Shown: piece by piece, positions 14,961-21,557 of the stretch
Position numbering within the stretch: the stretch's first letter is position 1
How the letters are laid out: the number at the start of each line of letters is the position of its first letter
Assembly: GCA_002731195.1 (NCBI GenBank)
Contig: PCAI01000058.1
Span: 1 to 26,929, forward strand
From: Methanobacteriota archaeon
GTDB lineage: Archaea > Thermoplasmatota > Poseidoniia > Poseidoniales > Thalassarchaeaceae
Direction of reading: 5' to 3'
Length of the DNA: 26,929 nucleotides
Made by a program: the position numbers and the translations under genes
Notes under the pieces: model-generated
Databases searched by the model: none
Seen by the model: the letters and a program-made list of their open reading frames with translations, nothing else
What the model was told of the DNA's origin: nothing

Positions 14961-16472
14961 ATGTCTGCATACGACGAGCTTATGGAACGAATGAAAGATA
15001 TTGATTTAATAAGTCAAATTAGTGGTCTTTTAAGTTGGGATCAAGAAGTCATAATGCCCCCAAAGGCCGCTAAACTAAGGGCAGAGCAATTGGCATACTT
15101 GTCTTCAATAAAACATGAGAAAATGACAGATCAAAATATCGAATTGTTACTAGATGAATTAGAAAAAAATACAAATCTTGATGAAATCCAAATGGGAAAT
15201 TTAAGGTTAATTAGAAATTCATATGAAAAGGCCACTAAGTTACCTAATGAATTTGTAATTGAAATGGCAAAACATCGCTCTATGTCAATGATAACTTGGA
15301 CAGAAGCACGTGCAAAAGATGATTTTTCTATATTTAGAGATGATTTAGAAAAAATGATTAATCTAGTAAGAAGGGAAGCAGATTATCTTGGTTATGATGA
15401 TGTTCGTTACGATGCATTACTAGATAATTATGAATCAGGACTTACCGTCTCTAAACTAGATCCGCTATTCAAAAATCTAAGAGATAATGTTGCTCCACTA
15501 GTTAAACTTGTAATAGAAAAAGGAGAAGTTCCAGATATGAATTGGGTAATGAAAAATAAATGGGGTAAAAAAGGACAAGAAAATTTGAGTCAAAGAATCT
15601 CCGAAGCAATAGGATTTGATTTCAATGCGGGCAGAAGAGATTCTTCAACCCATCCGTTTTGTGGCGGGCCAAATCCTGACGACGTACGATGGACGACTAG
15701 ATATTCAGAAACTGAACCTTTTGGATCATTGTATGGCTCGATGCATGAAACTGGACATGGGATGTATGAACAAGGAAGGCCTAGAAATTTAGATTTCCAA
15801 CCTGCTGGGAAGGCGAATGGTTTAGGAATTCATGAAAGCCAAAGTAGGCTGTGGGAGAATCAAATCGGAAGATCATTGGAGTTTTGTAAGTGGTCATTAA
15901 CACTCTGGAAAGAAAATTTTCCAGAGAATATGAAAGACGTTGGTGCAGAAAATTTATGGAAATCAGTAAATATCATACAACCCAGTTTAATTAGAACGGA
16001 ATCGGATGAAGCTACATATAATCTCCATATAATGATAAGATACGAAATAGAAAAGAAATTGATAAGTGGAGAGATTGAGGTTGACGATTTACCAAGAATA
16101 TGGAATGAGATGTATGATGAATTCTTAGGGATTGAAGTGCCCAATGATTCTCTAGGTGTATTGCAAGATGTTCATTGGTCAATGGGTGCATTTGGATATT
16201 TTCCAACATATACACTTGGTAATTTATATTCGGCTCAACTTCTATCTGCAGCAAAAAAGGATATAGGAGATATAAATAAACAAATTCAAGATGGGAATTT
16301 CTCTCCATTGCTAGAATGGATGAGGGAAAAAATCCACGCCAGAGGAAGTATTATTGAGCCTGCTGAATTGATTAAAGAGGCAACAGGTCACCTACCTTCT
16401 TCTGATGAATTTATTGAATACTTAGAGAATAAAATAAGTGACTTATATGGATTTGATGGGAATTTAAACTAG
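14961..16472 (+). CDS. Carboxypeptidase Taq (M32 metallocarboxypeptidase)
   Basis: A 503-residue zinc carboxypeptidase of family M32, which removes C-terminal residues from peptides in the cytoplasm. All family motifs appear in order: HPFCGG, DVRWTTRY (D-x-R-x-T), MHETGHGMYEQG (HEXXH), GIHESQSRLWENQIG (HES), IRTESDEATYNLH and GVLQDVHWSMG (GxxQDxHW). The start MSAYDELMERMKDID fits the usual M32 N-terminus. The beta-propeller gene follows 12 nt after the stop, so both are likely in one transcript. Length is close to the family norm. Confidence 0.95.
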   Translation: MSAYDELMERMKDIDLISQISGLLSWDQEVIMPPKAAKLRAEQLAYLSSIKHEKMTDQNIELLLDELEKNTNLDEIQMGNLRLIRNSYEKATKLPNEFVIEMAKHRSMSMITWTEARAKDDFSIFRDDLEKMINLVRREADYLGYDDVRYDALLDNYESGLTVSKLDPLFKNLRDNVAPLVKLVIEKGEVPDMNWVMKNKWGKKGQENLSQRISEAIGFDFNAGRRDSSTHPFCGGPNPDDVRWTTRYSETEPFGSLYGSMHETGHGMYEQGRPRNLDFQPAGKANGLGIHESQSRLWENQIGRSLEFCKWSLTLWKENFPENMKDVGAENLWKSVNIIQPSLIRTESDEATYNLHIMIRYEIEKKLISGEIEVDDLPRIWNEMYDEFLGIEVPNDSLGVLQDVHWSMGAFGYFPTYTLGNLYSAQLLSAAKKDIGDINKQIQDGNFSPLLEWMREKIHARGSIIEPAELIKEATGHLPSSDEFIEYLENKISDLYGFDGNLN

Positions 16473-16484
16473 AGATGTGAAATT

Positions 16485-17558
16485 ATGAATGATTATAAAT
16501 TACTAGAAATATCATCATTCATAAGAAATATAAAAACTGAATGTACGGTATTAGAATTTCATGAAGATTTTCTTATTGCTGGATCTCATGGTGGTTTGTT
16601 GAGTTGTTGGGATACCATTACGGGATTAGAAAAATGGAGTAATGATTTCGAAGGCCCTTGCTCAGAAATAATAATCGAGCAGGGATTAATTTATCTTGCT
16701 GAAGAAGGTAATATTCACTGTATCAATTTAGAGAGTGGCGAATCCTTATGGAGCAATCAAATAGATGGTTTAAGTGAATTCATTAAAATCTATGATGAGA
16801 GTATCTGGGTAGGATCTGCTGTTTATGATTTACAGATTTCTAATTATTCTGAATCGGGTATATGGGAATTTAATAAAAATGGGACTTTAATTAAAAAAAT
16901 TGAGTTGAATAGTAAGCCTTGGTTTTTTGATGTAACTGATTTTGGGATATTCGTAGGACTCAGTAGACCATTGTGTGGTTATGGTAAAATAAATACAGAA
17001 AGAGAAATTGAATATTATAATCTAGTTAATAAAAATCCAGTTACAACAGGTATTTGTCATGAAAATATTATTTTTCTAGGACATAGTGATGGGAATGTCA
17101 GCATTATAGGCGATAAAATTGAAGAGCGTAAAAATACGAAAAATATGCCTGTAAAGTGTTTTGAATATCATAAAGGGGTAGTAATAGGTTTAGAATCTGG
17201 AAACATATATTCTGAAAATGGATGGGAAATAGATTTACAAAAGGAATTAGATGTAATATCAAGTGCTCCGTCTAATAATGAAATAGATTATTTATGGGCT
17301 TCGTTATGGGATGGTCAATCAAGTATTCATTCAATCGATAATGATTCTGGAGAAATTAAATTTGGCATTCAACATTCATCCAGGATAAGAAAAATAATTT
17401 GTTCTAATGATTTTATAGCTCTCGGCGATTCTGAAGGAAAAATATTTGTTATTGAAAACAATGTATTACAAAGACGATTGAAATCAAAGCCAGAGGATAT
17501 AGAAATTGATGAAAAGAGGGCACTGCTAAGAGAGCGGTTAAGGCGGTTACGCGAGTAA
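16485..17558 (+). CDS. Beta-propeller (PQQ/WD40-like) protein
   Basis: A 357-residue protein of repeating beta-propeller blades. Repeats end in motifs such as GGLLSCWDTITGLEKW, GNIHCINLESGESLW and GKIFVIEN, with the aromatic-rich D-x-x-T/S-G-x-x-x-W pattern typical of PQQ-type or WD40 blades; about seven blades are plausible. It ends with a charged helix (residues about 335-357) containing RLKSKPEDIEIDEKRALLRE and RLRRLRE. No signal peptide, no catalytic residues recognised, so a binding or scaffold role is likely. It follows the M32 carboxypeptidase by 12 nt and probably shares its transcript. Its stop is at 17556-17558, just before a stable hairpin. Confidence 0.75.
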   Translation: MNDYKLLEISSFIRNIKTECTVLEFHEDFLIAGSHGGLLSCWDTITGLEKWSNDFEGPCSEIIIEQGLIYLAEEGNIHCINLESGESLWSNQIDGLSEFIKIYDESIWVGSAVYDLQISNYSESGIWEFNKNGTLIKKIELNSKPWFFDVTDFGIFVGLSRPLCGYGKINTEREIEYYNLVNKNPVTTGICHENIIFLGHSDGNVSIIGDKIEERKNTKNMPVKCFEYHKGVVIGLESGNIYSENGWEIDLQKELDVISSAPSNNEIDYLWASLWDGQSSIHSIDNDSGEIKFGIQHSSRIRKIICSNDFIALGDSEGKIFVIENNVLQRRLKSKPEDIEIDEKRALLRERLRRLRE

Positions 17559-17565
17559 AATGTTT

Positions 17566-17603
17566 CAGTGGAAATTTACCCTTTTAGAGGTGCATTTCCG
17601 CTG
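17566..17603 (+). terminator. Hairpin after the beta-propeller gene, possible terminator
   Basis: CAGTGGAAAT (17566-17575) pairs with ATTTCCGCTG (17594-17603), 10 bp with one G-U pair, and ACC/GGT can pair inside. It starts 8 nt after the stop codon and precedes the promoter at 17621. No T run follows, so it may act as a 3'-end stabiliser rather than a terminator. Confidence 0.4.
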
Positions 17604-17620
17604 TACTGCGCTAATATTGA

Positions 17621-17634
17621 GGAAAGGTTTAAAT
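17621..17634 (+). promoter_or_regulatory. Strong archaeal promoter (BRE plus TATA)
   Basis: GGAAAGG followed by TTTAAAT (17628-17634). A purine-rich BRE directly next to a TTTAAA-type TATA box is the pattern of strong archaeal promoters, such as those of stable RNA genes. Start of transcription would be near 17655. No protein-coding gene begins downstream. Confidence 0.65.
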
Positions 17635-17654
17635 GCCGGGCATCGCCCTATGTG

Positions 17655-18114
17655 CTTTGCTGCTCCGAGGGAGTGGTGTGGAGATGCTTAGGCAGAACCG
17701 CGGGCCACAAAAACCGAGCCCCAAAATTGGGGCAGTAAAATCGAAAACCGAAAGGAGATCGAGGTAAATGTCAAGATTGCTTGTGGGTAATCAAGACGGC
17801 GATAGAACTGTTGTGGAAATATCCAAACGAGAGAATGGAAAAATAAGCAATAGGGGCTGAGGAAAACATAAACCGAACGTTTAGGCGGGGAAAACACAAC
17901 CGAATCAGATACTATATCGTAGAAGTACACGTAAGAAGAGGGAGGAGACAATCTTAAGTTACGTCGTGGGGAACAACTATGTAAAAATAGAAGGGAAACA
18001 CGCAAAAACGAGCGCGATGAAAATCGTGGAGTGTAATGGTACTGATTTCGTGAAAATAATTAGTGAGAGTTAAGAATAGAAACGAAAACGGTGATTAAAA
18101 AAGTAATTTTTTAA
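17655..18114 (+). ncRNA. Candidate structured non-coding RNA, unassigned
   Basis: No credible protein gene lies between 17559 and 18291. The plus strand from about 17655 has many hairpins: GCCCC/GGGGC (17718-17733); TCGA...CC-GAAA-GG...TCGA (17741-17762), with a GNRA tetraloop; ACGTAA/TTACGT (17929-17964) with an extra AAGA/TCTT pair inside; CGCGAT-GAAA-ATCGTG (18013-18028), a 6-bp stem with GNRA loop; and an A-rich stem ending near 18114. A-rich linkers between stems are typical of large structured RNAs. A strong BRE/TATA precedes it. Both ends are uncertain. I could not match the conserved cores of RNase P RNA or SRP RNA, so the family is open. Bases 18115-18216 hold nothing I recognise. 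Confidence 0.55.
18095..18114 (+). terminator. A/T hairpin with GNRA loop
   Basis: TTAAAAAA (18095-18102), loop GTAA, TTTTTTAA (18107-18114): a perfect 8-bp stem ending in a T run. It could terminate the RNA that starts near 17655, or be part of its structure. Confidence 0.4.
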
Positions 18115-18216
18115 AAATCGGAAAAGATGGAAACATCAAACAAAATAAGCCCTAGTGGTTTATCAGTTGCTACCCGGGAAAGTGAAATCTTAGGATTAAA
18201 TGGAACCGGACCCTGC

Positions 18217-18269
18217 GGAGCAAGGGGGATGCCCCCCCATAGGCAAAACCCTTGCTCCCACCTTTTTTT
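18217..18269 (+). terminator. GC-rich hairpin followed by T7, terminator-like
   Basis: GGAGCAAGGG (18217-18226) pairs perfectly with CCCTTGCTCC (18249-18258). The loop holds a smaller GCC/GGC stem. TTTTTTT follows at 18263-18269, so on the plus strand this looks like an intrinsic terminator for the RNA region upstream. It ends about 22 bp before the convergent fumarase stop. A short independent RNA is also possible, because TTAAATG lies about 20 bp before it. Confidence 0.55.
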
Positions 18270-18291
18270 ATTCAGCCCAATTTTCTTTTTC

Positions 18292-19887
18292 TTATTTAGG
18301 CCCTGTCATTTCTTTTGCTACGACCAAAGAATTAAATTCATCATTTGTTAACATTTTAAGTTCAATAGAGCTCTCTCTTAAAGTTAATTTATTATTGTGA
18401 GCATGCTTTGCTATTTTAGCAGCATTATCATAACCGATATGAGAATTCAATGCTGTAACTAACATAAGTGAGTTCTCAAGATGTTCGTTGATACGTTCTT
18501 CATTAGCAGTTATTCCGATTATGCAATTACTAGTAAATGAATTGCAGGAATCGGATAATAAAGTAATACTTTGAAGGATATTATGAATTATCATCGGCTT
18601 GAATACATTTAATTCAAAATTTCCTTGACTACCTCCTATAGATATTGCAGAATTATTGCCCATTACTTGGCAGCAAACCATCGTAAGTGCTTCTGCTTGT
18701 GTCGGATTCACCTTTCCAGGCATTATACTAGATCCTGGTTCGTTTGCTGGAAGTGAGATTTCTCCTATTCCACACCTAGGGCCAGAACTTAACCAACGAA
18801 TATCATTTGCGATCTTCATTAATGAAACAGACAATGTATTGAGAGCGCCGGAGGCTGCTACCAATGCATCATGTGCAGCTAATTGTGAAAATTTGTTTTG
18901 TGCTGATTCAAATGGTAAACCAGTTTTTTTGGCCATAATTTTAGCGACTGTTGTTGCAAAATCACGATGAGAATTTAATCCAGTACCTACAGCTGTTCCT
19001 CCCAATGCTAATTCAAACAGATCTGTGAGTGAGGATTCTATTCTAATAATGTCTAAATCTAACATGGCCACATATCCTCCAAACTCTTGACTTAAAGTAA
19101 GCGGAACGGCATCCATCAAATGTGTTCGTCCAATTTTTACTATTCCTTCAAACTCTTGTGCTTTCTTTGCAAGTTCTAATCGTAGATTTCTGACAGAGGG
19201 CAATAATTTATGATAAATTTCTTCAACTGCAGCTAAATGCATAGCAGTTGGAAAAGTATCATTACTTGACTGAGCCCTATTTACATGATCGTTTGGGTGT
19301 ACTGGTGTCTTACTACCCAAAACTCCTCCAGATATTTCTATTGCCCTGTTTGCAATGACTTCATTGGCATTCATATTTGTCTGGGTTCCTGATCCAGTTT
19401 GCCATATTTTGAGTGGGAAATGATTATCTAATTCGCCAGAGATTACTTCGGTACACGCTTCGATTATCAGATTTCCAACTTTAGAATCTAATTCCCCTAA
19501 TACAATATTGGCTTCAGCAGCGGATTGTTTTAATATTCCGAATGCTCTTATCATAGATCTTGGCATTAAATCATTACCTATGTTGAAATTAATCAATGAT
19601 CTAGCCGTTTGGGCCCCATAGTATACATTTTGAGGTACATCAATGTAGCCCATAGTATCTTTTTCTTGTCTCATCTTTTGTGAATCAATATTTATTTCCT
19701 TGGGAATAATATTGGTTGATTCAATCGACTTTACTGTTGAATTTAAAGAATCGGAAATCATTTTCGATATAATTGCTGAACGCCCAATATTTTTTCCTTT
19801 TCCGACATTCATATCTAATTTTTTTGCTATTTCTTCGGGTAAACTAATTGTAATTATTCTACGATCTCCAGCGCGATGCTTTGCCAT
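18292..19887 (-). CDS. fumC: Class II fumarase with N-terminal ribbon-helix-helix domain
   Basis: 531 residues. Residues about 72-531 are a complete class II fumarase (fumarate/malate interconversion in the TCA cycle; E. coli FumC is 467): MGYIDVPQNVYYGAQT, WQTGSGTQTNMNANEV, SSNDTFPTAMH, GRTHLMDAVP (H256, the E. coli H188 position) and the signature GSSIMPGKVNPTQ (386-398). The catalytic residues are present. Residues 8-50 form a ribbon-helix-helix DNA-binding domain: strand RRIITISLPEE, helix EIAKKLDMNV, turn GKGKNIGRS, helix AIISKMISDSL, as in CopG, NikR and PutA. The linker 51-71 has no stop, so one fused polypeptide is read from the ATG at 19887; internal initiation at M72 or M79 would yield the enzyme alone. 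No Shine-Dalgarno site precedes the ATG. Two palindromes occupy its promoter. Such an enzyme-repressor fusion suggests autoregulation (inference). Followed on the plus side by the terminator-like hairpin. Confidence 0.93.
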   Translation of the reverse strand: MAKHRAGDRRIITISLPEEIAKKLDMNVGKGKNIGRSAIISKMISDSLNSTVKSIESTNIIPKEINIDSQKMRQEKDTMGYIDVPQNVYYGAQTARSLINFNIGNDLMPRSMIRAFGILKQSAAEANIVLGELDSKVGNLIIEACTEVISGELDNHFPLKIWQTGSGTQTNMNANEVIANRAIEISGGVLGSKTPVHPNDHVNRAQSSNDTFPTAMHLAAVEEIYHKLLPSVRNLRLELAKKAQEFEGIVKIGRTHLMDAVPLTLSQEFGGYVAMLDLDIIRIESSLTDLFELALGGTAVGTGLNSHRDFATTVAKIMAKKTGLPFESAQNKFSQLAAHDALVAASGALNTLSVSLMKIANDIRWLSSGPRCGIGEISLPANEPGSSIMPGKVNPTQAEALTMVCCQVMGNNSAISIGGSQGNFELNVFKPMIIHNILQSITLLSDSCNSFTSNCIIGITANEERINEHLENSLMLVTALNSHIGYDNAAKIAKHAHNNKLTLRESSIELKMLTNDEFNSLVVAKEMTGPK

Positions 19888-19899
19888 GATGAGGGCGAG

Positions 19900-19936
19900 T
19901 TAATAATTATTAATAAACTATTTTAATAATTATTAA
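19900..19936 (-). promoter_or_regulatory. Two palindromes in the fumarase promoter, candidate operator
   Basis: TTAATAATTATTAA occurs twice, at 19900-19913 and 19923-19936. Each copy is a perfect 14-bp palindrome; centres lie 23 bp apart, about two helical turns. The nearer copy is 12 bp from the fumarase ATG and overlaps where the TATA box must lie for a leaderless transcript. Occupancy would block TBP. An RHH protein binding its own promoter is the obvious candidate. A/T-only sequences make chance palindromes more likely, so this is moderate evidence. Confidence 0.5.
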
Positions 19937-19954
19937 TTAATAGGCCATTATTCA

Positions 19955-20458
19955 TCATTTTTCTCTTTTTATAGAGATTATTTGTTGAGGAGTATCTGGT
20001 TTGTCTCTAAAATTAGTTGGCTGATTTTCAATTTTCTTAACGATGTCCATACCCTTTACAACTTCTCCAAAAACAGCATGATTTCCATTTAACCAGGGAG
20101 TTGGGACAGTTGTTAAGAAAAATTGAGATCCTCCGGTGTTTCGTCCTGCGTTTGCCATAGAGAAGAGTCCGGGTTTATCATGCTGCTTGGCAAGAGCAGA
20201 TGCTTCACAAGGGATTTGCCATCCTGGTCCTCCTGTTCCAGCTGCCCGGCTTTCAGGGTCTTTGGATTTAGGGCAGCCACCTTGTATCATAAAATCCTTT
20301 ATTATACGGTGGAAATGCAACCCATCATAAAATCCTTCATCAACTAATCTAAGAAAATTAGAAGTTGTTTCGGGGCAATCTTTAGTATAAAGTTCGATAA
20401 CTATTTCTCCTTGAGAAGTCTCCATTCTAACATAAGTCATGCCCATGGGACGAGCCAT
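19955..20458 (-). CDS. Cyclophilin-type peptidyl-prolyl isomerase
   Basis: A 167-residue single-domain cyclophilin, which catalyses cis-trans isomerisation of Xaa-Pro bonds in folding proteins. Active-site residues are visible: HFHRIIKDFMIQGG (R51, F56, Q59), MANAGRNTGGSQFFL (the S-Q-F stretch), PWLNGNHAVFGEV (W122, H127 region). No signal peptide, so cytoplasmic. First ATG at 20458, with a TATA box about 23 bp upstream and no ribosome-binding site, consistent with leaderless expression; M6 or M7 would be an alternative. Placed between csaA and fumC on the same strand. Confidence 0.94.
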   Translation of the reverse strand: MARPMGMTYVRMETSQGEIVIELYTKDCPETTSNFLRLVDEGFYDGLHFHRIIKDFMIQGGCPKSKDPESRAAGTGGPGWQIPCEASALAKQHDKPGLFSMANAGRNTGGSQFFLTTVPTPWLNGNHAVFGEVVKGMDIVKKIENQPTNFRDKPDTPQQIISIKREK

Positions 20459-20477
20459 TAATTCATGAGTCTAGTGG

Positions 20478-20485
20478 TTTAAAAA
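20478..20485 (-). promoter_or_regulatory. TATA box of a leaderless cyclophilin transcript
   Basis: TTTTTAAA on the minus strand, centred about 23 bp before the ATG at 20458. It suggests that the cyclophilin gene has its own promoter rather than depending on csaA. Confidence 0.5.
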
Positions 20486-20505
20486 CTAAAAATAAATATT
20501 TATTA

Positions 20506-20904
20506 CTAAGAAATTATTGAGCCAATTAACGTATCGGGATCGACACTTAATAATTTAACAGTACCATCCGGGTCTAGTGTGCCTAGCAATAAAAATTGAG
20601 AAATAAAACCCTTTGGTAATGTTTTTTCTCCGAGATTTAAGGCGCCCACTACCTTTCTTCCAATTAATTCACCTCTTGAGTAATTAGTAACTTGAGCTGA
20701 GGTCCAAAGTTTACCAATAATTGGTCCAAAGTTTACTTTTATTTTGTAAGAAGGTTTTCTCATTTCAGGGTATTCTTCTACTTCAAGTACTATACCAGTC
20801 CTCATATCAAGAGAGAAAAAACTTTCAACACCCAGATAATCCTTTTTCTCTATTTTTTCAGGATGATATGGTTCTTCTTTTTTATCAATTATGTGTTCTG
20901 TCAT
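20506..20904 (-). CDS. csaA: CsaA-like tRNA-binding domain protein
   Basis: A 132-residue protein of the CsaA/Trbp111/EMAP II-like OB-fold. CsaA acts as an export-related chaperone in bacteria; the domain also binds tRNA when fused to aminoacyl-tRNA synthetases. Visible: SLDMRTGIVLEVEEYPEMRK, then SYKIKVNFGPIIGKLWTSAQVTNY and GRKVVGALNLGEKTLPKGF with FLLLGT, which match CsaA in order. The N-terminal 28 residues are a charged tail rich in Lys and Glu. The start has GGTGA 7 nt upstream, lying inside the end of pyrE. pyrE ends 3 nt earlier, so translation is coupled. The link to pyrimidine synthesis is not obvious. Confidence 0.85.
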   Translation of the reverse strand: MTEHIIDKKEEPYHPEKIEKKDYLGVESFFSLDMRTGIVLEVEEYPEMRKPSYKIKVNFGPIIGKLWTSAQVTNYSRGELIGRKVVGALNLGEKTLPKGFISQFLLLGTLDPDGTVKLLSVDPDTLIGSIIS

Positions 20905-20907
20905 AAA

Positions 20908-21489
20908 TTATTCACCAGTAATGTCAGATTTCAAAAGTAGTGGAATTAAGGGTATTTCTGATTTTTCAAATGCATTTATTCCTCCTTCTTGTCTATCTAA
21001 GATAGTTATACAGCCAACAACTATACATCCCATCTCTTGTAAACGTACTGCAGCTTTTAATGCAGATCCCCCCGTAGTAGTTACATCTTCTAACAGCAAT
21101 ACTTTATCGCCTTCGTTTAGGCTAGATCCTTCAATCCCTGGTGGATTACCGGTCTTTCTTCCTCCTCTTCCCTTAGGTTCTTTACGAACTATAAAACCTT
21201 TCAAATCAGAACCCTTTGAAGTTTTTGCTATTGCAATTCCTGTTAGCGGAACGGCTCCTAATTCCAAACCCCCTATTGCATTAATTCCAGTGAATTTTTG
21301 AATTTCATCATGGATTAAAATTCCCAATAAATGGGCACTTTCTGGATTCATCATGACAGGTTTCATATCAAAAAAATGCGGGCTTTTTTTTCCACTAGCT
21401 AAGGTAAAATATTCATTGGGCGAATATAGATAAGCAAGTTGTTTAACTTTAGTAATTAATCTTAATTTGGCTTCTTGGATTGTTGTCAT
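20908..21489 (-). CDS. pyrE: Orotate phosphoribosyltransferase
   Basis: Joins orotate and PRPP to form orotidine 5'-monophosphate in UMP synthesis. 193 residues. Evidence: FTLASGKKSPHFFDMK (orotate-binding FxLxSGxxS), GGLELGAVPLTG, FIVRKEPKGRGG (the K-x-x-K loop, here with R where the usual KxHG has H) and the PRPP-binding motif VLLLEDVTTTGGSAL (130-144). The GRGGRKTGNPPGIEG stretch is longer than in many bacterial enzymes. Start ATG at 21489 has a weak AAGGTAA before it. The gene is divergent from polC, and a perfect hairpin-forming sequence sits between them at 21499-21518. Overlaps in transcription with csaA, 3 nt downstream. Confidence 0.95.
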   Translation of the reverse strand: MTTIQEAKLRLITKVKQLAYLYSPNEYFTLASGKKSPHFFDMKPVMMNPESAHLLGILIHDEIQKFTGINAIGGLELGAVPLTGIAIAKTSKGSDLKGFIVRKEPKGRGGRKTGNPPGIEGSSLNEGDKVLLLEDVTTTGGSALKAAVRLQEMGCIVVGCITILDRQEGGINAFEKSEIPLIPLLLKSDITGE

Positions 21490-21498
21490 ATGCTTATT

Positions 21499-21518
21499 AC
21501 CTTAACTTCGGTTAAGGT
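21499..21518 (+). repeat. Perfect inverted repeat with UUCG loop between pyrE and polC
   Basis: ACCTTAAC, loop TTCG, GTTAAGGT: an 8-bp perfect stem. On the plus strand the loop is the very stable C(UUCG)G tetraloop, so in a polC leader it would form a strong RNA hairpin; as DNA it could be an operator shared by both divergent genes. Confidence 0.5.
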
Positions 21519-21557
21519 GAAGTCGCATGAACATTTTGCCAAATTATTACTAAAAAA

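Noticed and set aside
17682..17705. AGATG...CAGAACC, reminiscent of RNase P regions IV and V
   Set aside because: Spacing is too short, the partner strand that would form helix P4 is not found, and it sits at the 5' end. Retained only as a reason to run RNaseP_arch.
17688..18005. Open frame of 105 codons on the minus strand within the RNA region
   Set aside because: Its composition is aromatic- and serine-rich without any recognisable domain, no ribosome-binding site or promoter is apparent, and the opposite strand is better explained as structured RNA.
18216..18245. Similarity to the bacterial RNase P stretch GGAGCAAGG...ATAGG
   Set aside because: Only this short stretch matches. The flanking conserved regions expected on both sides are absent, and the sequence forms a perfect terminator-like hairpin.
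18127..18400. Two short plus-strand open frames (from 18127 and from 18200)
   Set aside because: They run through the GC-rich hairpin and the T tract and into the end of the fumarase gene, and have no domain.
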